A DNA stretch of 64,000 bases from JAGQZY01 sp964588335 (lineage in GTDB: Bacteria > Bdellovibrionota > Bdellovibrionia > Bdellovibrionales > JAGQZY01), in NCBI GenBank assembly GCA_964588335.1, contig CAZPOV010000018.1, positions 1-64,000 of the forward strand, written 5' to 3'. The notes under the pieces were generated by a model. The model was not told where the DNA came from and did not search any database. It saw only the letters and a program-made list of their open reading frames with translations. Position numbers and translations under genes: made by a program. Of this stretch, positions 16,057 to 24,659 are shown piece after piece (within the stretch, counting starts at the first letter, position 1; the number at the start of each line of letters is the position of its first letter).

Positions 16057-17950
16057 TGCTAACTCTCTTCCTGCGTCCTTGGTGTTCGTGTTTTTAGCGC
16101 TGTTTTTCTCGCTGTCTTGGGCACAGGCTGATGTTAATGTTGAGGCCACCATCGATCGCAACCCGGTTGGCGTTGGCGAACAATTCACTTTAAAGGTATC
16201 GATAACGTCTGAAGGGGCTGAGCGTGCGGCTCCTCCCAGTTTGCCAGTGATAAACAATGTGCAGCTTCTGCACAGCTGGGTTGGCACTCAGTCGCGGGGG
16301 TCTTTCACCAACCAGGGTCAAGGCATGACATTTAAAACCATGCGAATCAAAACCCATAGCTATCAATACACCGTCCTCGAAGAAGAGAATATCCAAATTG
16401 ATCCGATCACTGTCCAAGTGGGTAGTAAGCGCTATCAAACCGAGCCCATTCTTGTGCAAGTGGTGGCCGCTGGTTTAACTCCACAAGCCCAGGGGCAACC
16501 ACGACAACCACAGAACCCGGATCCACGGGATCAGATGGAGGATCTCGCCGATCAGTTTAACAAACTTCTACGTCGCCAGTTTGGTGGAATGCCCGGTGAT
16601 GATAGTTTTATGACCGAGCCCCGCAATGCCAAAGAGGCTTTTTTTATTTTGGCTGAGGTCGATAAAACTCAGGCTTTTAAAGGAGAGCAAATCACAGCCT
16701 CTTGGTATCTCTACACGCGGGGGCGGGTGCGCGACATCGACACTTTGAAATATCCGACTCTTAAAGGTTTTTGGAAAGAGGATATTCAGATTTCCACGCA
16801 TTTGAATTTTGAGCAAGATGTTATCAATGGCGTTCCCTACAATCGTGCCCTGTTGGCCTCCTACGCCCTGTTTCCTATTGATGAAGGCAAGCAGGTGGTG
16901 GACCCCTATAAAGCCAAAGCGACCATTGTTAGTGGCTTTGGTTTTGGCCGCGGTTACTCAGCCACCAAGGCCAGTGACCGAATTCCGGTTCTGATTAAAC
17001 CATTACCAAAAGAGGGACAGCCCAACGACTTCGCTGGCGCCGTGGGAGAATTTCAATTCTCTGTTGAACCACCGCGGGGAACCATTGTCACGCACCAGCC
17101 TTTTCCTTTGAAAATCCGCTTTGAAGGGCGAGGCAATGCCAAGTTAATCGAACTTCCTGAGCTGCCTTTAGGGGATAACTTAGAGATTTACGATATAAAA
17201 AATGAGTCGCAGTTTTTTAAAAACGGACAAAGCTTTAAAGAGTTTGAAGTTTTATTAATTCCACGGGAGCCCGGCCCGCTCGTGATTGACTCTCTGAAAA
17301 CCAGTTTTTTCCATCCACGCAAAGAAGAGTACATTTCTCTTTCGTCACAACCCATTCAGCTGACTGTGCAGCCGGGAGCTAAACAACAGTCGATTGGCGA
17401 AGAGCGACTCAAGTCCGATCGCAAAAAGAAAGTCTTACCGGATTTAATGACAGAATGGGAGCCGGGCTATCAGGCCGGAGCCTCAACTTTTATTATTTGG
17501 CCTTTTTTGTTCGCGTTAACTGTGCTGGTGTTGTTGTTTAAATCGATTCGTGACTCTGGAATTCTCGACAAGAATCCCAGTCTTGATGAAATGATCAGCA
17601 TTCGATTCGCTAAAATAGACCGTCTGCAAAGCAAAGGTCACCTTCGTAAGATGGGTATCGAAGCCACCAACACGGTTTACCTAGTTCTTGGCCATCTCTC
17701 CGGTGAGGGGGGCGCCAGTGAAGAGCTTGATAAGCTCTTGGCCAAAACACCTCCCAGTGTGCGTCGCGAAATTGAGTCACCCTTGACCAAATTGGTCGAT
17801 TATTTTGGAGTTTTAGGATTTGGTCCAGCCTCTTACGTTGATGAGTTCAAAGATCAGAAAGGTCTTAAAAGTAAAATCGCTGAACTCAAAGGTCTTTTGC
17901 TAAAGGCCTGTCAGCTCAGCAAAGGAAAGTTAGATTCTAATGAATTATAG
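16040..17950 (+). CDS. batD: BatD: large membrane-anchored beta-domain protein
   Basis: A 636-residue BatD protein. The signal peptide ends SWAQA, followed by the typical opening VNVEATIDRNPVGVGEQFTL and several immunoglobulin-like domains. A single membrane helix lies at about 490-508 (FIIWPFLFALTVLVLLF), followed by a cytoplasmic helical tail. The GTG at 16040 is chosen because AAAGGAGG ends six bases before it. This leaves a 17-bp overlap with batB, so the binding site lies inside batB. BatD is thought to present or scaffold envelope partners for the vWA proteins. Confidence 0.92.
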   Translation: MTRTGSANSLPASLVFVFLALFFSLSWAQADVNVEATIDRNPVGVGEQFTLKVSITSEGAERAAPPSLPVINNVQLLHSWVGTQSRGSFTNQGQGMTFKTMRIKTHSYQYTVLEEENIQIDPITVQVGSKRYQTEPILVQVVAAGLTPQAQGQPRQPQNPDPRDQMEDLADQFNKLLRRQFGGMPGDDSFMTEPRNAKEAFFILAEVDKTQAFKGEQITASWYLYTRGRVRDIDTLKYPTLKGFWKEDIQISTHLNFEQDVINGVPYNRALLASYALFPIDEGKQVVDPYKAKATIVSGFGFGRGYSATKASDRIPVLIKPLPKEGQPNDFAGAVGEFQFSVEPPRGTIVTHQPFPLKIRFEGRGNAKLIELPELPLGDNLEIYDIKNESQFFKNGQSFKEFEVLLIPREPGPLVIDSLKTSFFHPRKEEYISLSSQPIQLTVQPGAKQQSIGEERLKSDRKKKVLPDLMTEWEPGYQAGASTFIIWPFLFALTVLVLLFKSIRDSGILDKNPSLDEMISIRFAKIDRLQSKGHLRKMGIEATNTVYLVLGHLSGEGGASEELDKLLAKTPPSVRREIESPLTKLVDYFGVLGFGPASYVDEFKDQKGLKSKIAELKGLLLKACQLSKGKLDSNEL

Positions 17951-20159
17951 AAAACAGTGTTTATCACTTGCTCTTGTATTGTTTTGTTTTCAAGCATTGG
18001 CGATTGAAGAAAAAGTTCTAAAATCGACGGATAAGTTTCCGAAAGCCCTTTATGTGCGTAACTATGGGAAAGTGGGTCAGCTTAAAAAGCTCTCGCAAAT
18101 TCAGTGGTACGTAAGCAAAGAAAAATGGACCGATTGTGTAAAAGCCAGCGAGGCGGTTTTAGGCAATCAAAGTTTAGGTGTATGGGTTCCTTATCAGCAT
18201 TTGGATTGTTTGCAGAAAGCCTATTCTTTTCGCAGTCCGTGGAAAGTCAGTCGCTTTATCGAGTCTTTCAACAAACTGTCCGGTCAGGTCGACCAGGTAT
18301 TGAATTCGCCATACTCTGGCCATCGTGAGAAGGTTTTACAAGTTTTTTTAGATCTGGCCAATCTGTCGCTGGAAAAATCGAGAAATCAATTCGATAGTTT
18401 GGTGGAAAATAACCATCATCTTGTCGACTACATGGATGAGAGCCAGCGCGCTGAATATTATCGCATCATGGGAGAGATTGCTTGGTTGCGGCAAAAAAAT
18501 GAGATTGCCAAGACCAACTTTCTGCGCAGTTACTTTTTTCGTCAAAACTCCAATGTCCTTTCTCGAATCAAGCAATTGAAAGCCGAAGATTCACTGCATT
18601 TGGACAAATACTCCAGAGACTTTAGCGAATCGGATGAAGAGAACAAACTTTGGGGTAAATTCGCCAACGCTGTGAAAAAAGGGCAAACTTACCGAGTTGC
18701 GGAATATGGATCGGACTTCCTCAATCAGTTTCCCGGATCAAAAAGAGTTGAAGAGGTGCGCGACGATGTAAACACCTTTTATAAAAGACTTCTGTACCGA
18801 CGCAAACCAAAGTACGAGGCCGTGAAAAGAGATTTTGAACGTCAACTGATGCAGGCTCCACCGCAACATATTTTGTTTTGGGCCACCGAAGCTTACGAAC
18901 GCGGATATCAAAATTCCAGCTACAAGTTGGCCGACAAAGCCGCCGACAAGTGGGAAGACACGGCCTATGCCGCTGATGCCCTGTTGATTGCTGGGCGCTC
19001 GGCTTATTACCTTAATAAACGCTCCGAAGCTCGCAGTCATTTTAATACACTGATAGAAAAATTCAGTGGCCATCCAGCCAGTGATGAGGCCCAGTATCTA
19101 TTGGGGTTGCTTTACTATCGAGAAAAAGAATACAAAAAGGTGATTAATCTTTACGACTCGTTTTTGATGAGTTCTGGCTCTGACAAGTGGGAGTTGCAGG
19201 TGCGCTACTGGTTATGGCGTTCGTTGCGAAAAATTGAATCCAGTCGCGCCAGTGATATCGCCGAAACCATTTTTCGAATTTTCCCACTGACCTACTACGG
19301 ATTAATTGTCAGGATGGAAGAGAAAAAGGGACTGCAAAACCTGATTGGTAAAGGCGACGACAAAGGTCAAGCCGAGTACTGGTGGACGGGGCATACGAAA
19401 AAACGCTGGAAGCGAATTAAGAAACTGATTGAGCTTGGCTGGTTGGATCAGGCCGAAACCGAAATCGATTTTCTACCGGATCCCAAAACCGCCGACGGCT
19501 TTTTAGTGCGTGCCCAGTTATGGCAGGCGGGTGGGCGTCCCAATCGTGCGATCGAGGACTTCGCAGCCGCGGTGGATTTAGAACCCAAGTACATCAACCG
19601 CACCGTTTTAGACGAAACTTTTCCGAAGAAGTACGAAGCTTTTGTGAAAGCTGCACAAAAAGAATTCTCAATTTCAAAAAATTTAATATGGTCTATTATG
19701 CGGCAAGAGAGTGCCTTTCGAGAGACCGCAGTCAGCCCTTCCAACGCCTACGGCTTGATGCAGATGTTGGGTGGCACAGCCAAAGAAACGGCGCGCTGGT
19801 TGCGGGTTAAAAACTTTAAGGTCTCCGACGACGTCTTTGATCCGAAAACCAACATCCGCTTTGGTACTCATTTTATCTCCCGTATGGTCGGCAAATATAA
19901 GGGTGTAATCCCGCTGGCGGTGGCTTCCTACAACGTCGGCCCAGGCAACCTGGACCGTTGGCTGCGCCATCGAACCGACTTGAAAGACTGGGATAAAATC
20001 GGTCAAAGTCTTGACGATGACATCTGGATGGACGAACTGCCGTGGGCTGAGACCAGTTTTTACGTCAAAGCTGTTATGCGAAATTTCCTCCTTTATAAAA
20101 TCATCCATGATAAGGATGACAAGTTGTCGTCACCCCCGTGGGCGGAAGTGCTTCGCTAA
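17940..20159 (+). CDS. Soluble lytic murein transglycosylase (Slt family)
   Basis: A 739-residue periplasmic enzyme. A signal peptide (FCFQALA) is followed by a long alpha-helical repeat region of about 550 residues, like the ring-shaped domain of Slt70, and then a C-terminal SLT domain. The motif IMRQESAFRETAVSPSNAYG gives Glu590 as the catalytic acid, and GTHFISRMVGKY and VASYNVGPGNLDRWL complete the fold. It cleaves the glycan strand of peptidoglycan to 1,6-anhydro products. Its ATG overlaps the batD end by 11 bp, tying murein hydrolysis to the Bat operon. Confidence 0.93.
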   Translation: MNYRKQCLSLALVLFCFQALAIEEKVLKSTDKFPKALYVRNYGKVGQLKKLSQIQWYVSKEKWTDCVKASEAVLGNQSLGVWVPYQHLDCLQKAYSFRSPWKVSRFIESFNKLSGQVDQVLNSPYSGHREKVLQVFLDLANLSLEKSRNQFDSLVENNHHLVDYMDESQRAEYYRIMGEIAWLRQKNEIAKTNFLRSYFFRQNSNVLSRIKQLKAEDSLHLDKYSRDFSESDEENKLWGKFANAVKKGQTYRVAEYGSDFLNQFPGSKRVEEVRDDVNTFYKRLLYRRKPKYEAVKRDFERQLMQAPPQHILFWATEAYERGYQNSSYKLADKAADKWEDTAYAADALLIAGRSAYYLNKRSEARSHFNTLIEKFSGHPASDEAQYLLGLLYYREKEYKKVINLYDSFLMSSGSDKWELQVRYWLWRSLRKIESSRASDIAETIFRIFPLTYYGLIVRMEEKKGLQNLIGKGDDKGQAEYWWTGHTKKRWKRIKKLIELGWLDQAETEIDFLPDPKTADGFLVRAQLWQAGGRPNRAIEDFAAAVDLEPKYINRTVLDETFPKKYEAFVKAAQKEFSISKNLIWSIMRQESAFRETAVSPSNAYGLMQMLGGTAKETARWLRVKNFKVSDDVFDPKTNIRFGTHFISRMVGKYKGVIPLAVASYNVGPGNLDRWLRHRTDLKDWDKIGQSLDDDIWMDELPWAETSFYVKAVMRNFLLYKIIHDKDDKLSSPPWAEVLR

Positions 20160-20334
20160 CAGCCTAAAAGTTCTACAAAAAACCCTCAAAAGCCACTCAG
20201 AGCGTATCAAAGCGGGGATGGCCCGGGTTTTCAGTCGAGTTTTTTGACCATCTGGAGACTCACTGTCTCCTTAGCTGGTTTCCATTGAAGGCTTGTGAGA
20301 AATTAGCTAAAATAAAGGGATATCGGAGGTTTCC

Positions 20335-21678
20335 ATGAGAAGACTGCTCCTTATTGGTTATTGTGCGTTTTGTGTTGGTTGTGCGTCGGCTCCTCGACAG
20401 GAAGACCCAGTGGTGATGCCTATGGCTCCCGGAGCTCCGGGAATGGCTCAATTGCATCAGCAGACAGAGCCTGTGCCTGCCAAAAAAGATCTGAACGATA
20501 ATGAAACGGACATGCAAAACTTGCCCGAAGAAATGAACGAGCAAGTGACCAAGTGGATTGAATATTTTCAGGGCCGCGGAAAGCCCCATATGCAAAAATA
20601 TCTGTCCCGTTCTTCACGTTATATCCCTCGCATGAAAGAGATTCTTAAGTCTCATGGCCTGCCTGAGGATTTGGTTTACATTGCATTGATTGAATCCGGA
20701 TTTAATCCACGAGCCCACTCACGGGCGCGCGCAGTCGGTTATTGGCAGTTTATCCGAGGAACGGGTCGCCGCTATGGCCTTGAACAAAACTATTACGTTG
20801 ATGAGCGCCGTGATTTTGAGGAAGCCACCGAAGCTGCCTCGATGTATCTAAAAGCTCTTTATAATCTTTTTGGCTCTTGGTATCTGGCGATCGCGTCTTA
20901 CAACGTCGGAGAGAATCGAATCAAGCGCATGGTTATGAAAAACTACACCCGAGATTTTTGGGAACTGGCAGAGAAAAAACAATTGCCTCGTGAAACCACC
21001 AACTATGTTCCAAAGTTTTTGGCGGCGCGCCTGATCGCCAAGCATCCTCGCAAATATGGTTTTGAAAACGTCGATTGGCAAGCGCCCTTGGATTACAAAG
21101 CCGTAAAAATCTCTAATAAAGGTGTGAATTTAAAAAAGATGGCGCAACACTTAGGGATCCCAACCCAGGAACTTTACGATCTTAATCCATCCTACAAGCA
21201 CGGTATTATTCCGAAACGAAAAAAAGAGACCAGCTTGCGAGTGCCATCACATATTGTCGACGATAAAGTTCAAGTGGCGTTAAGTAAAAGTTTAAGCAAA
21301 GTCACAATGTCGGTGGCTGCCGGTTCGGATGGAACCTATCGCATCCGTCGCGGTGACACCTTAAGCCACATTGCCCGTCGTTTTAGAACTTCGATTCACG
21401 AGATTCGCATGGCCAACAACTTGCGCCAGCGAGCCGTTCTTTATCCTGGAAAAAAACTGATAATTCCCGGCAAACGTGCGGTGGCGACAAGCAGCTCTGA
21501 AGCAAAGCCGAGTCTGAAACAAGGTGAGCGTCATTACACGGTTCGCAGCGGTGACAATCTTTACACCATTGCTAAGCGTTTTGGAGTGAGCCTTTCGAAA
21601 ATCCAAAGACGCAATAGCTTAGGTCGTCGTAGTTTACTGAACATCGGCAAAATCCTAGTCATCCCCGCGGGTAAGTAA
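20335..21678 (+). CDS. mltD: MltD-like membrane-bound lytic transglycosylase with two LysM domains
   Basis: A 447-residue predicted lipoprotein (FCVGC, Cys16). The SLT domain spans about 95-235, with Glu120 in YIALIESGFNPRAHS, then AVGYWQFIRGTGRRYGL and IASYNVGENRIKRM. Two LysM murein-binding domains follow at about 340-380 (IRRGDTLSHIARRF) and 400-445 (VRSGDNLYTIAKRF). The layout is that of MltD. It probably cleaves peptidoglycan from the outer-membrane side. The start has TCGGAGG seven bases upstream. It stands 175 bp after the Bat/Slt operon and probably has its own promoter. Confidence 0.93.
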   Translation: MRRLLLIGYCAFCVGCASAPRQEDPVVMPMAPGAPGMAQLHQQTEPVPAKKDLNDNETDMQNLPEEMNEQVTKWIEYFQGRGKPHMQKYLSRSSRYIPRMKEILKSHGLPEDLVYIALIESGFNPRAHSRARAVGYWQFIRGTGRRYGLEQNYYVDERRDFEEATEAASMYLKALYNLFGSWYLAIASYNVGENRIKRMVMKNYTRDFWELAEKKQLPRETTNYVPKFLAARLIAKHPRKYGFENVDWQAPLDYKAVKISNKGVNLKKMAQHLGIPTQELYDLNPSYKHGIIPKRKKETSLRVPSHIVDDKVQVALSKSLSKVTMSVAAGSDGTYRIRRGDTLSHIARRFRTSIHEIRMANNLRQRAVLYPGKKLIIPGKRAVATSSSEAKPSLKQGERHYTVRSGDNLYTIAKRFGVSLSKIQRRNSLGRRSLLNIGKILVIPAGK

Positions 21679-21699
21679 AATCCCATTCCTTGGTCCAGG

Positions 21700-21728
21700 G
21701 TCAGCGTGTGTTCCAATAAAACGCTGAC
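21700..21728 (+). terminator. Hairpin after mltD
   Basis: An 8-bp perfect stem GTCAGCGT/ACGCTGAC with a 13-base loop, 21 bp after the stop. There is no T-tract, so it may be a weak or factor-dependent terminator. Confidence 0.4.
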
Positions 21729-21852
21729 TCGAAACTGACCAATTCAAAATCACCCTCCAACCAAACCTTAAAATCGATTTGCTACCATTAAGCCTGTAAA
21801 GGTCCTTCCAAAGATTTGACGCAAACTCAGGGATGGTCCTTTGGAGGAAATG

Positions 21853-22848
21853 ATGAGAATAATGATTGTCACAGATGCATGGAAGCCGCAGGTCAATGGA
21901 GTGGTTCGCACTCTTGATTCGACAAGCCAACACCTACGGAAAATGGGTCACGAGGTTGAGCTCATAACGCCTCAGGGATGTCGGTCAATGCCGTGTCCCA
22001 CCTACAATGAAATCTCATTAGCACTTTCACCCAGTCGGCTGGTGAAAAATACCGTGGAACAGTTTCAACCAGAAGTGATTCACATCGCCACAGAAGGGCC
22101 GTTGGGTTGGTCGGCTCGAAGGTTCTGTAAAAATCAGAATCTGCAATTCACCACGTCCTTCCACACCCAGTTTCCCGAATATATTCACGCTCGAACACGC
22201 ATTCCCACGCATTGGACGTATCGGGTGTTGCGCCGTTTTCACTCCTTAGCCCGCCAAGTGATGGTGACCACGTTTTCCATGGAAAAAAAATTGCAGGCTG
22301 AAGGCTTTAAAAATTTGGCCAGCTGGTCGCGGGGAGTTGATACCCATCTGTTTCATCCCCATTCCCGGTCTTACATGGGAAGTAAACCCAATCTGCTTTA
22401 TGTGGGTCGGGTGGCTGTTGAAAAAAATCTTGAAGCCTTTCTAAGCATGGATATCGATGCCAGTAAAATTGTTGTTGGCGATGGCCCGCAACTGTCCTAC
22501 CTACGAGCCAAGTATCCAGATGTCTTGTTCGCTGGTGCAAAATTCGGTGAGGATCTGGTCCACTACTACTCGATGGCTGATGCCTTTGTATTTCCGTCGC
22601 GAACCGATACCTTTGGGCTTGTCATGTTAGAGGCTCTGGCCTGCGGCACTCCGGTGGCCGCCTATCCGGTGGAAGGTCCGATTGATGTGATTCAATCCAG
22701 TGAGGTCGGTTGTCTCGATAAAGATTTAAAAAAAGCCACCATAATGGCCCTTCAAAAATCTCGCAAAAGATGTCGTCAGTATGCTCTTAATTTTTCGTGG
22801 GAGAAGTGCACAAAACAGTTTTTCAACAATCTTTTACCAGCGGTATAA
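21853..22848 (+). CDS. GT4-family glycosyltransferase
   Basis: A 331-residue GT-B glycosyltransferase. The N-terminal half starts MRIMIVTDAWKPQVNGVVRT, typical of GT4 enzymes that transfer to glycerolipids or glycans. The C-terminal half has LYVGRVAVEKN, VVGDGPQ and the donor-binding FPSRTDTFGLVMLEALACGT. Close relatives of this pattern include alpha-mannosyl and glucosyl diacylglycerol transferases, so a membrane glycolipid product is plausible but unproven. The start at 21853 is chosen for its spacing (5 bases) from GGAGG. A micro-ORF and a PHP-domain gene follow closely. Confidence 0.9.
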   Translation: MRIMIVTDAWKPQVNGVVRTLDSTSQHLRKMGHEVELITPQGCRSMPCPTYNEISLALSPSRLVKNTVEQFQPEVIHIATEGPLGWSARRFCKNQNLQFTTSFHTQFPEYIHARTRIPTHWTYRVLRRFHSLARQVMVTTFSMEKKLQAEGFKNLASWSRGVDTHLFHPHSRSYMGSKPNLLYVGRVAVEKNLEAFLSMDIDASKIVVGDGPQLSYLRAKYPDVLFAGAKFGEDLVHYYSMADAFVFPSRTDTFGLVMLEALACGTPVAAYPVEGPIDVIQSSEVGCLDKDLKKATIMALQKSRKRCRQYALNFSWEKCTKQFFNNLLPAV

Positions 22849-22857
22849 AGGAGTTGT

Positions 22858-22923
22858 ATGTCAGGCTGCTGCTGTCTGAGTCGTAAAAAGAAAGCCCGAA
22901 GGAGTTATCATGTTCCTTTGTGA
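22858..22923 (+). CDS. 21-residue Cys-rich/basic micro-ORF between glycosyltransferase and PHP genes
   Basis: ATG at 22858 with AAAGGAG four bases upstream (the binding site overlaps the preceding stop) opens a 21-codon frame ending TGA at 22921-22923. The product begins MSGCCC, has the basic block SRKKKARR and ends in VPL. Its end overlaps the start of the PHP gene at 22910, and the binding site of the PHP gene (GAAGGAG) lies inside it. It may encode a small metal- or membrane-interacting peptide, or serve only to couple translation. It is too short to judge by composition. Confidence 0.5.
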   Translation: MSGCCCLSRKKKARRSYHVPL

Positions 22924-23668
22924 TTTTCATGTGCATTCGGTGAACAGCGATGGCCGTTTAAGTATCGCTCAGTTGGTGGACTACTTTGGTCAGCGCGGCT
23001 TCGGAGCCATCGCAATCACCGACCATCTTTGTGAATCTCACACTTTTCTTGGGCAATCGGCCCATTATCTGCAAAAGACTGTTTTGCGTAATCAATGGAA
23101 TCGTTACCTGAATGAAATTCACATTGAAGCAGAACGAGCTTGGCGTCAGTTTCATATGTTGGTGATTCCGGGAGTTGAATTTACCAAGAACTCTTTTTCT
23201 CACAAAGACTCAGCCCATATTGTTGGTTTGGGCATCAATGCATTTGTTGATCCGGATGATAGTGTGGAAAGCATTATCGATAGAGTCCATCATCAAGGAG
23301 GCTTGGCGATTGCTGCCCACCCAGTATCGACTCGCAAAATTGAACCTCAGACTTACCATCTTTGGTACAATCGCGATCGTTTATCAAAGAAAATTGACGC
23401 CTGGGAAGTGGCCAGCGGCGCCCATATGTTTCAAGAGGTTTTTGAGAGTGGATTACCCATGATCGCCAATTCGGACCTGCACCATCCACGACAGATGAGT
23501 TCTTGGAAGACGGTCATGCAAGGCCCTCGAACCTGGAAAAATATCTACCAATCGATCAAAAACCAGGATTTGAATTTCACTTATTTTGACAATCCTCAGC
23601 CTTGGCAATCCACAGAACAGTCTCGCCCGCTGGCACTGCCTTGGTCGACACCGTCTCTTATTTATTAG
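22910..23668 (+). CDS. PHP-domain metal-dependent phosphoesterase
   Basis: A 252-residue protein of the PHP superfamily. The metal-binding motifs are the opening DFHVHSVNSDG (His7, His9), AITDHL, the Glu in IPGVEFT, AAHPVS, and the closing ANSDLHHP. PHP enzymes hydrolyse phosphoesters, including nucleotides, 3',5'-bisphosphates and histidinol phosphate; the substrate cannot be told from sequence. The gene has GAAGGAG six bases before ATG and follows the glycosyltransferase and micro-ORF in one transcript. Its last 11 bp overlap the convergent gene at 23658. Confidence 0.9.
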   Translation: MFLCDFHVHSVNSDGRLSIAQLVDYFGQRGFGAIAITDHLCESHTFLGQSAHYLQKTVLRNQWNRYLNEIHIEAERAWRQFHMLVIPGVEFTKNSFSHKDSAHIVGLGINAFVDPDDSVESIIDRVHHQGGLAIAAHPVSTRKIEPQTYHLWYNRDRLSKKIDAWEVASGAHMFQEVFESGLPMIANSDLHHPRQMSSWKTVMQGPRTWKNIYQSIKNQDLNFTYFDNPQPWQSTEQSRPLALPWSTPSLIY

Positions 23669-24239
23669 ACTTCTTTTTTAACCGTTTTATTTTCTCAAGG
23701 GGAGTTAAAGACTTTAGTTCTTTTTGTTTTCGTCGCTCGGCCATCATTGCCATATATTGTTTCATATATTGATCATGCAGACTGGCCAGTTTCGGACAAA
23801 CCTTGGCCGAGTTTCTGTTACAAAAATTGTTCACACCGATGGCAAACTTGTTCCATTCGATACGATTAAAAACCGGCTCTTTAAAATGAGCATCCGGAAC
23901 CGGTTTGGCCCCTCGGTTACAGTAAATGCTAGCTTTCTTTTCTTTAGGGATGCAATGGTGATGAAAATACAGAGCCTTTGCACACGTGTTCAGACCTCGG
24001 TCTTTACACCTCGGCTGAGTTTCTTCCTCAACAAGAACTTTGTCTATCGACGGATCTTGGTAAACAGTAAACAATTGACGAACCTTAACTATATAATTGG
24101 CGGCTTCTTTGGATTTCATCTCAAAAAGAGGCTGATAGAGAAGCAGGAATGGAGTGTTTGAGTTTTTAATTTTTTTTTCTGTTTTCGCAACAGCCAGGTT
24201 CAAAGATAAAAAAATCACAAAAAATAAAAGTCTTTTCAT
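23658..24239 (-). CDS. Secreted basic protein of unknown function downstream of a c-di-GMP riboswitch
   Basis: A 193-residue exported protein with a signal peptide ending NLAVA-K. The mature part is strongly basic, especially the C-terminal 30 residues (RRKQKELKSL...KIKRLKKKSNK), and has six cysteines in the middle (about 78-145). I do not recognise the family. On the minus strand the upstream region holds, in order, a promoter, a c-di-GMP-I aptamer, a small leader frame and an intrinsic terminator ending about 30 bases before this start. Expression is therefore probably set by c-di-GMP, if read-through occurs. Confidence 0.7.
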   Translation of the reverse strand: MKRLLFFVIFLSLNLAVAKTEKKIKNSNTPFLLLYQPLFEMKSKEAANYIVKVRQLFTVYQDPSIDKVLVEEETQPRCKDRGLNTCAKALYFHHHCIPKEKKASIYCNRGAKPVPDAHFKEPVFNRIEWNKFAIGVNNFCNRNSAKVCPKLASLHDQYMKQYMAMMAERRKQKELKSLTPLEKIKRLKKKSNK

Positions 24240-24266
24240 GGTGCCCCGCTCTGCTGATCATGGAGT

Positions 24267-24326
24267 TTAAAAAAAAAGCCCGCCTTGGGGGGGGGTAGGC
24301 GGGCGAAAAATGGGCGTAATGTCCAT
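24267..24326 (-). CDS. Possible 19-residue leader peptide overlapping the terminator
   Basis: On the minus strand AGGAGG (24333-24338) lies six bases before an ATG at 24326, opening a 19-codon frame that ends at 24267. The product contains RPPTPPQGG, and its last ten codons lie within the terminator hairpin and T-tract at 24269-24304. Translation would therefore disrupt the terminator. The nine-C run codes Pro residues that could slow ribosomes. This may be a real attenuation device or coincidence in a non-coding RNA. Confidence 0.35.
   Translation of the reverse strand: MDITPIFRPPTPPQGGLFF
24269..24304 (-). terminator. Intrinsic terminator downstream of the c-di-GMP aptamer
   Basis: On the minus strand an 8-bp stem GCCCGCCT/AGGCGGGC with a loop of mostly C is followed by nine T. 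It lies between the aptamer and the secreted-protein start at 24239. It can end a short riboswitch RNA of about 200 nt, or act as the switched attenuator. Confidence 0.9.
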
Positions 24327-24361
24327 GAATATCCTCCTGCCTAGGTTACCAAAAAAGGTCT

Positions 24362-24456
24362 CTTTCGTTTGGTAGCTGGCTGACATAGCATCACTGCCTT
24401 AGTCCCTTTAGCTTTGCGTCTCCAGGTTTCCCTGGATTAGCCTTTGGCAAAGAAAG
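24362..24456 (-). ncRNA. Cyclic di-GMP-I (GEMM) riboswitch aptamer
   Basis: The minus-strand RNA carries the hallmarks of the class I c-di-GMP aptamer. P1 pairs CUUUCUUUG with CAAACGAAAG. P2 is the helix UCCAGG/CCUGGA closed by the GAAA tetraloop. The conserved GACGCAAAGC follows (complement at 24411-24420), and P3 ends with GCCAGCUACC, including the usual CUAAGG receptor segment. A competing helix UACCAAA/UUUGGUA (24368-24374 with 24347-24353) would take the 3' strand of P1 and is a candidate expression platform. Bdellovibrio is known to make a highly abundant c-di-GMP riboswitch RNA; whether this is that RNA needs comparison. Confidence 0.9.
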
Positions 24457-24475
24457 AACATCTCTGAACACCTTT

Positions 24476-24505
24476 AGTATAACAACACTCAGACTTAGGT
24501 CCTAA
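24476..24505 (-). promoter_or_regulatory. Probable promoter of the riboswitch RNA with a palindrome at -35
   Basis: On the minus strand TATACT (24476-24481) is a good -10 element about 20 bases before the aptamer. At the -35 distance lies the palindrome TTAGG-T-CCTAA (24495-24505) instead of a TTGACA-like hexamer. That suggests an activator- or alternative-factor-controlled promoter. Confidence 0.5.
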
Positions 24506-24659
24506 ATTTTTTTTCGTAACCGTCTTATCTTCAGTCGAAAAATGTCGATTTTTTTTCCAATTTTGAGACGTGAATAAGTGAAGAAATTATTCCATATAAA
24601 GGCTCTAATAAGACGAATTCCGGCGCAGAAAAGCTTCGTCGAGAGTTTTAAAACATAAG

